A stretch of DNA of 10,352 nt from Spirochaetaceae bacterium (GCA_016794765.1 JAEUJG010000311.1:1-10352); one strand, 5' to 3'. Positions 1 through 6,438 are shown, counted from the first letter of the stretch. The notes: generated by a model not told the origin, from the letters alone. Program-made: numbers and translations.

Positions 1-1191
1 GTGCATCGCGTCGAGGAGGAGGCCAGCATAAAGCTCGAAGCGGGGGACGTGGAAGGCCCCCTTGTAGTGGTTTCCCTTCACGTCGTTGGCGACCGAGCCG
101 TCGCGGCGGAGATAGCCGAACCACTCGCCGTGCGCGGGATCGGGGAAGCGGCGCCAGGTATAGTCGTGGAGGGTCTCGAACCAGCGCTCCCACTTCGGCT
201 CGCCCGTGAGGGCGTAGGCGAGGAGGCAACCATAGGTCGCCTCGCAGTGCGGCCACCAGTATTTCATGTCCCACTCGATCTGCGCGGGGCGGCGCCCCTC
301 GAGGTCGACGAAGGAGAAGAGGCCGCCGAATTCCGCGTCCCAGCCGCGCTCGAGCGACCACTCGAGGATGGGGAGGACGCCGCGGACGAGGCTTTCGTCG
401 CCGCGCCGCCGGCCCTCCTCCATGATGAACCAGGCCGTCTCGATGCAGTGGCCGGGATTGACGCAGCGGCCCTCGCAGCCCTCGGCGAGGGAACCGTCCT
501 CGTTCACCGTCTCGAGGAGGACGCGGAGCTCCGGCTTCACGAACCAGCGGAAGAGCTCTTCGATCTGGGCGTCGATGCGGCGCGTGTAGTCGGCCGCGCG
601 GGCGGGATCGGCGTCGCGCAGGACCTGGAAGACGTTGATGAGGATCATCGTCTCCGAATGGCCGCGCAGGCGGCGGGTCGCGGGATCGATCTTGGGCGCG
701 AGCTTGCCGCGGTTCGCCTCGAGAACGGCCAGGGTCTCGAGGGCTTTGGCGAGATAAGGCGCGCCGGCGGCGGGGCCGAGCGCGCGGGCGTACTCGGCGA
801 GGCCGATGACCGCGAAGGCCTCGGCGAAGAGGTAGCGGCGGAGGACGAGGGGCCTGCCCTCGCCGTCGAGCTCGAAGTAGGCGCGGCCGTCGGGTCCCGC
901 GAGCACCTTGTCGCGCACGAAGTCGGCGCAGAGGCGGGCCGCCTCCATCCAGCGCGCGCGCTCCTCGGGGGAGGAGGCCGCTGAGTTGGCCGCGCGCGAG
1001 AGCACCCAGGTGAAGCGGCCCTGGATCCAGCCGCCCTTGTCGGTGGAGAGGGGCCTGCCCTCGCGGTCCAGGAAATCGAGGAGGCCGCCGTGCTCGCGGT
1101 CGATGCCTTTTTCGATCCAGAAGGGGAGGGTGTCCCCGCGGAGCTCGCGGAGGTAGAAGTCGCGGAGCTCGGCGATGCGGGCTTTGGTCAC
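1..1191 (-). CDS. N-acylglucosamine 2-epimerase (AGE/RnBP family), 3' end beyond window
   Basis: The frame is open from a GTG at 1191 to base 1 (397 codons). AGE proteins are usually about 390-420 residues, so only a few C-terminal residues should be missing. It has the family's alpha/alpha-barrel signatures in order: GRFTW (58-62), GHSETMILINVF (177-188), NPGHCIETAWF (245-255), GWDAEFGG, KYWWPHCE (310-317) and KGAFHVPR (377-384). H248 and H381 correspond by motif to the two catalytic histidines known in this family. The likely reaction is ManNAc to GlcNAc in the cytoplasm. Family members can instead be cellobiose 2-epimerases or mannose isomerases; the neighbouring nanA favours the ManNAc role. 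The GTG start is chosen because GGGGAGGA lies 8 bases upstream and the protein then starts at the expected family N terminus. It lies 18 bases after the nanA stop, so it is almost certainly co-transcribed. The gene is seen only through its reverse complement; the opposite strand carries misleading open frames. Confidence 0.92.
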   Translation of the reverse strand, partial: MTKARIAELRDFYLRELRGDTLPFWIEKGIDREHGGLLDFLDREGRPLSTDKGGWIQGRFTWVLSRAANSAASSPEERARWMEAARLCADFVRDKVLAGPDGRAYFELDGEGRPLVLRRYLFAEAFAVIGLAEYARALGPAAGAPYLAKALETLAVLEANRGKLAPKIDPATRRLRGHSETMILINVFQVLRDADPARAADYTRRIDAQIEELFRWFVKPELRVLLETVNEDGSLAEGCEGRCVNPGHCIETAWFIMEEGRRRGDESLVRGVLPILEWSLERGWDAEFGGLFSFVDLEGRRPAQIEWDMKYWWPHCEATYGCLLAYALTGEPKWERWFETLHDYTWRRFPDPAHGEWFGYLRRDGSVANDVKGNHYKGAFHVPRFELYAGLLLDAMH

Positions 1192-1209
1192 GTCGCTGTC
1201 CTCCCCGTC

Positions 1210-2142
1210 CTAGGCGCCGGCCCGGGGGATGGAGATCCCCTTGTCGGCGAAGCGCTTCCCGAGGTTGCGGGCCTTTTCGCGGGCTTCGGGCTGGAGTTTG
1301 CCGAAGGGCGGGAGGCAGTCGCCGGCCTCGATGCCCTCCGCGGCCAGGATCTCCTTGATCGCCTGGTAGAGGCCGAGGGAGGCGAGCTCCTGGATGGCGT
1401 CGTTGAGCTCGCCCTGGGCCTCGCGGGCCTCCGCGAGCCTGCCCTCGCCGGTCGCTTCCCAGACGCGGCGCGCGAGCGGGGCGAAGAGGTTGTAGGTGGA
1501 GCCGATGGCGCCGTAGGCGCCGAGGGCGCGGCCGCAGAGGAGGAGCTCGTCGTAGCCGGAGAAGACCAGGCGGTCGGGGAAGGCCTTGACGAGGCGCTCC
1601 ATCGTGAAGAGGTCGCCGGAGGTGTACTTGAAGCCCGCGACGAGGGGGTGCTCGTAGAGCTTCTTCGTCTGGTCGAGGTCGAAGCTCGTGCCGGTCAGCG
1701 CCGGGACCGAGTAGACCAGCATCGGGAGGCCGGCGGCCTCGGCGAGGCGGACGTAGTACTCGCGGGTCTCGGCGAAGCTGAACTTGTAGTAGTAGGGCGT
1801 GACCGCGGAGACGGCGTCGTAGCCGAGGCCGGCGGCCAGCTTGCCGAGGGACTCGGCTTCGCGGACGTTGAGGGAGCCGATCTGCGCGATGAGGCTGACC
1901 TTGGGTCCTCCGAGCTTGGCCGAGGCGGCGGCGGCCGCCGCCGCGCAGGTCTCGAGGACGGCGCGCTTGGCCTCCGCGTCGTTCAGGAAGTTCTCGCCGG
2001 TGCTGCCGCCAATATAGAGGCCGTCCATCCTGCCGCGAACGACGCTGCGCTCCACGAGGGCGGCAAGCTCCTTCGTCTTGACGCGGCCCTCCGCGTCGTA
2101 GGGGACGATCTGGGCGGCGTAGATGCCGGGACGTAGCTTCAT
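1210..2142 (-). CDS. nanA: N-acetylneuraminate lyase
   Basis: This 310-residue TIM-barrel protein of the DHDPS/NAL superfamily is predicted to cleave N-acetylneuraminate to N-acetylmannosamine and pyruvate in the cytoplasm. Visible motifs are GSTGE (46-50, pyruvate carboxylate binding), TPYYYKFSF (115-123), the catalytic tyrosine in VYSVPALTG (Y144), the Schiff-base lysine in FKYTSGD (K172), GYDE (196-199) and GSTYN (214-218). The YYYKFSF and GYDE stretches match E. coli NanA, where the Asp-Glu pair contacts the glycerol tail of sialic acid, and argue against dihydrodipicolinate synthase. An upstream in-frame ATG at 2193 would add 17 residues, but it lies inside the promoter/operator; the start at 2142 has AAGGAG five bases upstream and gives the normal family length. 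It is the first gene of a minus-strand operon with the AGE epimerase. It ends with TAG, and its reading frame is the same as that of the epimerase. Confidence 0.93.
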   Translation of the reverse strand: MKLRPGIYAAQIVPYDAEGRVKTKELAALVERSVVRGRMDGLYIGGSTGENFLNDAEAKRAVLETCAAAAAAASAKLGGPKVSLIAQIGSLNVREAESLGKLAAGLGYDAVSAVTPYYYKFSFAETREYYVRLAEAAGLPMLVYSVPALTGTSFDLDQTKKLYEHPLVAGFKYTSGDLFTMERLVKAFPDRLVFSGYDELLLCGRALGAYGAIGSTYNLFAPLARRVWEATGEGRLAEAREAQGELNDAIQELASLGLYQAIKEILAAEGIEAGDCLPPFGKLQPEAREKARNLGKRFADKGISIPRAGA

Positions 2143-2147
2143 GATGG

Positions 2148-2153
2148 CTCCTT
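2148..2153 (-). promoter_or_regulatory. Ribosome binding site of nanA
   Basis: AAGGAG on the minus strand, five bases before the ATG at 2142. It decides the start against the upstream ATG at 2193. A CTTGTATGG half-operator-like element (2150-2163) overlaps it. Confidence 0.8.
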
Positions 2154-2170
2154 GTATGGCAGTATGCTTA

Positions 2171-2195
2171 TGTTTATACAAACTTGTATGCAAAT
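2171..2195. promoter_or_regulatory. Operator pair downstream of the nanA promoter
   Basis: Two overlapping imperfect palindromes are visible: TGTTTATACAAACT (2171-2184) and ACTTGTATGCAAAT (2182-2195). Together they give the inverted repeat ATACAA-AC-TTGTAT (2176-2189). The second site differs from an idealised ACTTGTATACAAGT at two positions. The pair starts one base after the nanA -10 box and covers the expected transcription start, which fits a repressor. Sites with a central GTATAC are typical of GntR/FadR-family regulators; assigning a NanR-like factor is inference. A further related element, CCTTGTATGGCAGT, lies at 2150-2163. Confidence 0.62.
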
Positions 2196-2196
2196 T

Positions 2197-2225
2197 ACTC
2201 TAATCCCGACTTTCCTAAATGTCAA
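2197..2225 (-). promoter_or_regulatory. Sigma-70 type promoter of nanA
   Basis: On the minus strand a perfect -35 box TTGACA (2225-2220) is followed by a 17-base spacer and a -10 box TAGAGT (2202-2197). Transcription would start near 2190, inside the operator pair, about 48 bases before the nanA start. The boxes and spacer are identical to those of the divergent promoter at 2325-2353. Confidence 0.75.
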
Positions 2226-2324
2226 CTCGCTAATTGAAGTGTCGGAGAAACTAGGTTAAATGCAATAAATGTAAGGCAATGATAGTTTGTTGGCGGTTTT
2301 TAGCGGCCTGCATTCAAATCTCGG

Positions 2325-2353
2325 TTGACAGTTTCCGAAAGTGGCCATAGAGT
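2325..2353 (+). promoter_or_regulatory. Sigma-70 type promoter of the ABC transporter operon
   Basis: Perfect -35 box TTGACA (2325-2330), 17-base spacer, -10 box TAGAGT (2348-2353). The predicted start near 2360 falls in the operator that begins at the next base. The leader would be only about 33 bases long. Confidence 0.8.
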
Positions 2354-2383
2354 ATTGGTATACAAGTTAACTTGTATCCATAG
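2354..2383. promoter_or_regulatory. Operator pair downstream of the transporter promoter, with perfect 18-bp palindrome
   Basis: The sequence holds the perfect palindrome ATACAAGTTAACTTGTAT (2360-2377). It can be read as two back-to-back sites: ATTGGTATACAAGT (2354-2367; reverse complement ACTTGTATACCAAT) and ACTTGTATCCATAG (2370-2383). Their cores are 16 bases apart. A further GTATAC core (2387-2392) lies between the Shine-Dalgarno sequence and the ATG. The location over the transcription start suggests repression. The same half-sites occur at the nanA promoter, so one regulator probably controls both directions. The regulator gene is not in the window. Confidence 0.68.
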
Positions 2384-2392
2384 GAGGTATAC

Positions 2393-3691
2393 ATGTCTCG
2401 GAGAACTCGAGTTCTCGCGGCTGCCCTCGTCCTCTGCCTCGCGGCGGGAATGGCGCCCCTCTTCGGCCAGTCCAAGCCGGTAGAGATCACCTGGTGGAAC
2501 TATCCCAACTTCACGACCCTCGACGGCGAGCTCGGCAAGTACGAGAAGGAGCTCGTCGCGGCCTTCAACAAGAAGTACCCGAACATCAAGGTCAACGTGG
2601 AGATGATCTCCTTCAACGGCGGTCCCGAGAAGGTCACCGTCGCCCTCACGTCGAACTCCGGCCCGGACCTCATCTTCGACTATCCCGGCCGCATCACCGA
2701 GTACGCGCGCCAGGGCTACATGGCCAAGCTCGACGACATGTTCAAGCCCGCCGACCTCAAGGACCTGAACCCGACCATCCTCGAGGCCTGCAAGCTCGAC
2801 GGCAAGATCGTCCAGTATCCCTTCAACGTCGCCAACTTCATGATGGCGGTCAACAAGACCATGTTCGAGGAGGCGGGCCTCGCGAACCTCCTGCCCCTCA
2901 ACAAGCCCGACCGCCTCTGGACCACCGACGAGTTCACCAAGGCCCTCAAGGCCATCCAGGCGAAGCGCCCCGACGCCGTCCCCGTCATCGTCTACGCCAA
3001 GAGCAACCAGGGCGACCAGGGCACCCGCATCATGGCGATCAACCTCTTCGGCGGCGAGTACATGAACGCCGACATGAGCTCCTACATGCAGAACAAGGGC
3101 GGCACGGTCGAGTTCATGAAGTGGCTCCAGAACGGCGTCAAGGAAGGCTGGATCGCCAAGGGCGGCGAGGCCATGACCTCCGGCGACGCGATCGACTCCT
3201 TCCTCCAGGGCAAGGCCGCCTTCACGATCATCTACTCGAACGTCCTCCGCAACACGAACAAGGACAAGAAGACCGTGAAGTTCGAGGAGGCCTTCCTCCC
3301 CTGGCCGACCCCGGCCGGCCAGAAGCCCCGCCTGGACTCCTTCATCGGCACCATCGGCGTCTTCGACAACGGCAACAAGGACAAGATCGCCGCGTCCAAG
3401 CTCCTCGTCGACTTCATCGTCAACGATCCCGTCTGGGGCACGAAGAACCTCGCCTCCACCGGCGGTTTCTCCGCCCGCCTCTCCGCGAAGAGCCCCTACG
3501 CCGATCCCGAGGCGACCTTCGCGAGCACGATGGTCAAGTACACCGGCCGCTACTACAATACGGTCAAGGGTTTCGTGAAGATGCGGACCCTCTGGTTCCC
3601 GGAGCTCCAGCGCGTCATGCTCGGCATGGCGACGGGCCAGGAGGCGATGGATTCCTTCGTCACCAAGGCCAACGCGACGCTCAAGGAATAA
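2393..3691 (+). CDS. ABC transporter sugar-binding protein (CUT1, SBP family 1), probable sialic acid binder
   Basis: This is a 432-residue secreted substrate-binding protein. Residues 1 to about 26 form a Sec signal peptide: basic MSRRTR, a hydrophobic core and an AGMAPLFGQ cleavage region. The Cys at 15 lies inside the hydrophobic core and lacks a proper lipobox, so I do not call it a lipoprotein. The mature part begins VEITWWNYP, as is usual in the MalE/UgpB-like group, followed by NKKYPNIKVNVE, SNSGPDLIFDYPGRITEYARQG and late FLQGKAAFTIIYSN and GTIGVF segments. Length is normal for the family. The ATG is preceded by TAGGAGGT at five-base spacing. It is the first gene of the plus-strand operon, divergent from nanA and under a matching operator. 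The substrate cannot be read from sequence alone; N-acetylneuraminate or a related sugar is inferred from nanA, the epimerase and the shared control. The pneumococcal SatABC system is a known CUT1 sialic acid transporter of this kind. Confidence 0.9.
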   Translation: MSRRTRVLAAALVLCLAAGMAPLFGQSKPVEITWWNYPNFTTLDGELGKYEKELVAAFNKKYPNIKVNVEMISFNGGPEKVTVALTSNSGPDLIFDYPGRITEYARQGYMAKLDDMFKPADLKDLNPTILEACKLDGKIVQYPFNVANFMMAVNKTMFEEAGLANLLPLNKPDRLWTTDEFTKALKAIQAKRPDAVPVIVYAKSNQGDQGTRIMAINLFGGEYMNADMSSYMQNKGGTVEFMKWLQNGVKEGWIAKGGEAMTSGDAIDSFLQGKAAFTIIYSNVLRNTNKDKKTVKFEEAFLPWPTPAGQKPRLDSFIGTIGVFDNGNKDKIAASKLLVDFIVNDPVWGTKNLASTGGFSARLSAKSPYADPEATFASTMVKYTGRYYNTVKGFVKMRTLWFPELQRVMLGMATGQEAMDSFVTKANATLKE

Positions 3692-3724
3692 TCGAACGAC
3701 CCAAGGCCCTTCGGGGCTCTCTCC

Positions 3725-3749
3725 CGCCCCCGGCGCCGCGCCGGGGGCG
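3725..3749. repeat. GC-rich perfect hairpin between binding protein and first permease
   Basis: CGCCCCCGGCGC (3725-3736) and GCGCCGGGGGCG (3738-3749) are perfectly complementary, giving an 11-12 bp stem with a minimal loop. There is no U-tract after it. Similar intercistronic stems after binding-protein genes are known to stabilise the upstream message or partly terminate, raising binding protein over permease. Here that role is inferred from position. Confidence 0.7.
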
Positions 3750-3773
3750 CATCATGTCCCTTCGGAGGCGCGC

Positions 3774-4691
3774 ATGTCGGATGCGCTCGCCCGCCCCGCG
3801 CGGGCATCGAGGCCCAGGGGGGTATCGCACGCGAAGGAATCCTTCGCCGCGTACGTCTTCCTCCTGCCGGCCCTGTGCTTTTTCTCGGTCTTCGTCGTCT
3901 ATCCCATGCTCCGCGGGATGTACCTGAGCTTCTTCAAGCTCGCCGGCCGCCGAATGACCTTCGTCGGCCTCAAGAACTACGTCGACCTCGCCAACGACCC
4001 GGTCTTCTGGCGCTCGCTCGGCAACACCCTCCTCCTCGTCGTGGGCAACGTGCCCATCGTCATCGTCTTCTCGCTCTTCGTCGCGGCGACGATCTTCCGG
4101 AAGCGCCCCTTCACGCGCTCCCTCCTCCGCGGCGTCTTCTACCTGCCGGCGGTCTCCTCCGTCGTCTCCATCACCGTCGTGTGGAGCTGGATCTACCACC
4201 CGCGCTACGGCGTCCTCAACTACCTCATCAGCCGCGCCGGCGCCGAGCCCGTGGCCTGGCTCGGCGATCCGCGCTTCGCCCTCGCGGCGGTCCTCGTCGT
4301 CATGACGACCCTCTCGGTGGGCCAGCCGATCATCCTCTACGTCGCCTCCCTCGGCAACAGTCCCGAGTCCTACGTCGAGGCGGCCGAGATCGACGGCGCG
4401 AGCCCCTGGCAGCGCTTCCGCCACATCGTCTGGCCCCTCCTCATGCCGACGACCCTCTACATCGTCATCATCACCACGATCAACAGCTTCCAGGTCTTCG
4501 CCATCATCCAGCTCCTGACCTCGGGCGGACCGGCCTACGCGACGACGACCCTCATGTACCAGATCTACGAGAGGGCCTTCCAGATCGGCGACTTCGGGCA
4601 GTCCTCGGCCCTCGGCGTCATCCTGGCCGTCATCATTGTCGCGATCAGCGTCGTGCAGTACCGCTATTTCAAGTCGGACGTCGAGTACTAA
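3774..4691 (+). CDS. CUT1 ABC transporter permease, MalF/UgpA-like
   Basis: This 305-residue inner-membrane protein forms one half of the import channel. A polar N terminus (1-22) precedes a first membrane segment, AAYVFLLPALCFFSVFVVYP (25-44). This is followed by FVGLKNYVDL (63-72, typical of this permease type) and further hydrophobic segments around 84-106, 119-140, 168-192, 222-248 and 279-296. The conserved EAA loop, EAAEIDGASPWQRFRHIVWP (202-221), contacts the ABC ATPase. The ATG at 3774 has GGAGG five bases upstream. The gene is second in the operon, 82 bases after the binding protein (gap containing the hairpin) and 12 bases before the second permease. The family is certain. The sialic acid substrate is only inferred from context, and the partner ATPase is not encoded nearby. 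Confidence 0.93.
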   Translation: MSDALARPARASRPRGVSHAKESFAAYVFLLPALCFFSVFVVYPMLRGMYLSFFKLAGRRMTFVGLKNYVDLANDPVFWRSLGNTLLLVVGNVPIVIVFSLFVAATIFRKRPFTRSLLRGVFYLPAVSSVVSITVVWSWIYHPRYGVLNYLISRAGAEPVAWLGDPRFALAAVLVVMTTLSVGQPIILYVASLGNSPESYVEAAEIDGASPWQRFRHIVWPLLMPTTLYIVIITTINSFQVFAIIQLLTSGGPAYATTTLMYQIYERAFQIGDFGQSSALGVILAVIIVAISVVQYRYFKSDVEY

Positions 4692-4703
4692 GGGAGATCG
4701 ATC

Positions 4704-5534
4704 GTGAGAACCAACGAAAGGCTCGGGCCCGGGAAGGTCGCCGCGAACGTCCTCCTCCTTCTCGCCGCCCTGTTCTATCTTTTCCCCTTCTACTGGATCG
4801 TCTCGGGCTCCTTCAAGATCCAGAACGTGGCCATCCAGATTCCCCCCGAGTGGTTCCCCAAGGAACCGACGCTCCGGAACTACGCCGATCTCGCCAAGTC
4901 GCCCGTGCTCCGCTGGACCCTGAACAGCTTCCTCGTGTCCCTCGGCACTACGGCCCTCGTCTGCGGAACCGCGTCGATGGCGGGCTACGCCCTCGCCAAG
5001 AAGAACTTCCCCGGCCGCAAGCTGATCTTCTGGGCCTTCATCGCGGCGATGTCCCTGCCCAAGCAGGTGGTCATGATCCCCCTCTTCACGATGCTCGCGA
5101 AGTGGCGCTGGATCGACACCTATTGGGCGCTCATCTTCCCCGCGGTCGGCTGGCCCTTCGGCGTCTTCCTCATGCGCCAGTTCAGCCAGACCATCCCGAC
5201 CGAGCTCCTCGAGGCGGCCAGGATCGACGGCTGCGGCGAGGCGCGGATGTTCACCAGGATCGCCCTCCCCATCATGCAGCCGGGCATCGGCGCCCTCGCC
5301 ATCTTCACCTTCATATCCTCGTGGAACGACTACTTCATGCAGTTGATCCTCGTCCGCTCCACGAAGATGCAGACCCTGCCCCTCGGCATCGCCGCCCTGC
5401 AGCAGGAATTTCTCACGAATTACGGTATGCTGATGGCCGGCGCGGCCATCGCCTCGGTGCCCATGATCATCGTCTTCGCCTGCTTCCAGAAGTACTTCGC
5501 CCAGGGCATCACCCTCGGCGCGGTGAAGGGCTGA
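4704..5534 (+). CDS. CUT1 ABC transporter permease, MalG/UgpE-like
   Basis: This 276-residue inner-membrane protein is the second channel half and pairs with the preceding permease. Membrane segments are visible near 12-34, 74-98, 107-130, 138-158, 195-217 and 241-262. The short segment MSLPKQVVMIPLF (116-128) and the EAA loop EAARIDGCGEARMFTRIALP (170-189) are typical of MalG-like permeases. FTFISSWNDYFMQLIL (201-216) is the usual post-EAA segment. The start is a GTG with AGGGAG seven bases upstream, in the 12-base gap after the first permease, so translation is probably coupled. No ATP-binding subunit follows. As in other CUT1 systems, a shared MsmK/UgpC-like ATPase elsewhere in the genome would serve it (inference). 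Confidence 0.93.
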   Translation: MRTNERLGPGKVAANVLLLLAALFYLFPFYWIVSGSFKIQNVAIQIPPEWFPKEPTLRNYADLAKSPVLRWTLNSFLVSLGTTALVCGTASMAGYALAKKNFPGRKLIFWAFIAAMSLPKQVVMIPLFTMLAKWRWIDTYWALIFPAVGWPFGVFLMRQFSQTIPTELLEAARIDGCGEARMFTRIALPIMQPGIGALAIFTFISSWNDYFMQLILVRSTKMQTLPLGIAALQQEFLTNYGMLMAGAAIASVPMIIVFACFQKYFAQGITLGAVKG

Positions 5535-5607
5535 CCGGACGATTCGGGCCCGCGGGGCCGGCCCGGGGCCGCGGCGCCCCGGGAGTCCGCGCCGCGGAGG
5601 TAACGCG

Positions 5608-6285
5608 ATGAGCGATCTTGCGCGATATGCGGACGGGGAGGGCGAGCCCCGCCGCCTCCTCTGCTTCGGGGACTCGAACACCTGGGGCTACGAACCGGGC
5701 ACGGGGCGCCGTTTCGGCGAGGGCATCCGCTGGACGGGCCGCCTCGCCGCCGAGCTCGCTCCCGGCTGGCGCCTCGTCGACGAGGGGCTCTGCTCGCGGA
5801 CGACCGTCTTCGAGGATCCGATGAGCCCGGGCCGGCGCGGCCTCGAGGCCCTGCCCCTCGCGCTCGAGAGCCACCAGCCCCTCGATCTCGTCGTCCTCAT
5901 GCTCGGCACGAACGACTACAAGCGCCGCTTCTCCGCCGGCGACTACGAGATCGCGATGGGCCTCGAGCGGCTCGCCCGCCTCGTCCTGGCCTCGAGCGCC
6001 GGACGCGGCGGAAGGGCTCCGGCCCTCCTCCTCGTCGCGCCGCCGCCCCTCGGGCCCCTCGGCGCGGCCGAGGAGGCCTTCGCGGGCGGCCGCGAATCCT
6101 CGCTCCGCCTGCCCGGCCGGCTCGAAGCCCTCGCGGCCAACCTCGGCGCGGCTTATCTCGACGCGGGTTCCGTCGTCGCCTCGAGCCCGGTCGACGGCAT
6201 CCACCTCGATCCCCCGGCCCACGCCGCCCTGGCGGAGGCCTTCGCCGCCAGGATCCGCGGCCTGGCTGCGTCCGCCCGGCCGTAG
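5608..6285 (+). CDS. SGNH/GDSL-family esterase, possible sialate O-acetylesterase
   Basis: This is a 225-residue SGNH hydrolase with no signal peptide or membrane segment, so probably cytoplasmic. Block I is CFGDSNTWGYEP (19-30) with nucleophile S23; GLCSRTTVFEDP (60-71) and SHQPLDLVVLMLGTNDYK (88-105) follow, with the block III GTND at 100-103. Block V is DGIHLDPPAH (196-205) with catalytic D196 and H199. The GDSNTWG, RTT, PLDL and GTND pattern is that of the arylesterase/acetylesterase subgroup. ATG is preceded by GGAGG with seven bases between. It follows the second permease by 73 GC-rich bases on the same strand, so it is probably the last gene of the operon. Deacetylation of O-acetylated sialic acid after uptake would fit the cluster, but substrate is inference; general esterase or thioesterase activity is equally allowed by the motifs. 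Confidence 0.88.
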   Translation: MSDLARYADGEGEPRRLLCFGDSNTWGYEPGTGRRFGEGIRWTGRLAAELAPGWRLVDEGLCSRTTVFEDPMSPGRRGLEALPLALESHQPLDLVVLMLGTNDYKRRFSAGDYEIAMGLERLARLVLASSAGRGGRAPALLLVAPPPLGPLGAAEEAFAGGRESSLRLPGRLEALAANLGAAYLDAGSVVASSPVDGIHLDPPAHAALAEAFAARIRGLAASARP

Positions 6286-6295
6286 AATTCGCGGC

Positions 6296-6312
6296 AGCCC
6301 GGTTTCCGGGCT
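6296..6312. terminator. Short perfect hairpin after the esterase gene
   Basis: AGCCCGG-TTT-CCGGGCT forms a perfect 7-bp stem with a three-base loop, 11 bases after the esterase stop. No U-tract follows, so it is at best a weak or Rho-assisted end of the transporter operon. Its last base overlaps a TATACT -10-like box. Confidence 0.45.
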
Positions 6313-6317
6313 ATACT
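6312..6317 (+). promoter_or_regulatory. Possible -10 box for the M28 peptidase gene
   Basis: TATACT matches five of six bases of the -10 consensus in a GC-rich setting. The best -35 candidate (TTCGCG at 6288-6293, 18-base spacer) is poor, so this is tentative. A start near 6324 would put the long inverted repeat in the 5' leader of the peptidase mRNA. Confidence 0.35.
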
Positions 6318-6320
6318 GAT

Positions 6321-6430
6321 CCCCAGGTAGTGTTACGAAGCTTATGAAGATCGCCTGACCGGGGCTTGGCTTCCGGAAGGAGGCCTTGGCCCGCGGCGCA
6401 AGATCCTTCACAAGCTTCGTACCACCGGGG
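6321..6430 (+). repeat. Long imperfect inverted repeat in the leader of the peptidase gene
   Basis: The arm at 6330-6352, containing TACGAAGCTT (6334-6343) and GAAGATC, is complementary to the arm at 6402-6425, containing AAGCTTCGTA (6412-6421). I count about 21 pairs with two mismatches and one bulge. CCCC (6321-6324) can also pair with GGGG (6427-6430), which is part of the ribosome binding region of the peptidase gene. The apical part can pair GGGC with GCCC and contains a consensus Shine-Dalgarno AAGGAGG (6377-6383) without a well-placed start codon. A minimal ORF, ATG AAG ATC GCC TGA, lies at 6344-6358. It could be a regulatory leader, a terminator-like stem or a small mobile-element remnant; the sequence does not decide. 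Confidence 0.6.
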
Positions 6431-6438
6431 AAGGTCCC

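Noticed and set aside
1..2136. Plus-strand open frames of 327 and 348 codons opposite the epimerase and nanA
   Set aside because: They are compositional shadows: Ala/Glu/Gly/Val-rich, with no recognisable domain, while the minus strand encodes two clear enzymes.
1210..2142. Dihydrodipicolinate synthase (dapA) for the lyase gene
   Set aside because: The GYDE and YYYKFSF segments and the AGE neighbour match N-acetylneuraminate lyase better.
2393..2470. Lipoprotein signal in the binding protein (Cys 15)
   Set aside because: The Cys is within the hydrophobic core, preceded by LVL rather than a small residue at -1; a Sec-type cleavage after LFGQ fits better.
2494..3927. Plus-strand 477-codon frame overlapping the binding protein
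   Set aside because: Arg/Gln/His-rich frame-shifted reading of the binding protein gene without signal peptide or domains.
3681..5681. Minus-strand 666-codon open frame opposite the permeases
   Set aside because: It is rich in Arg, Asp, Glu and Gly with no domain pattern, and lies opposite two certain permeases. High third-position GC removes stops from the antisense frame.
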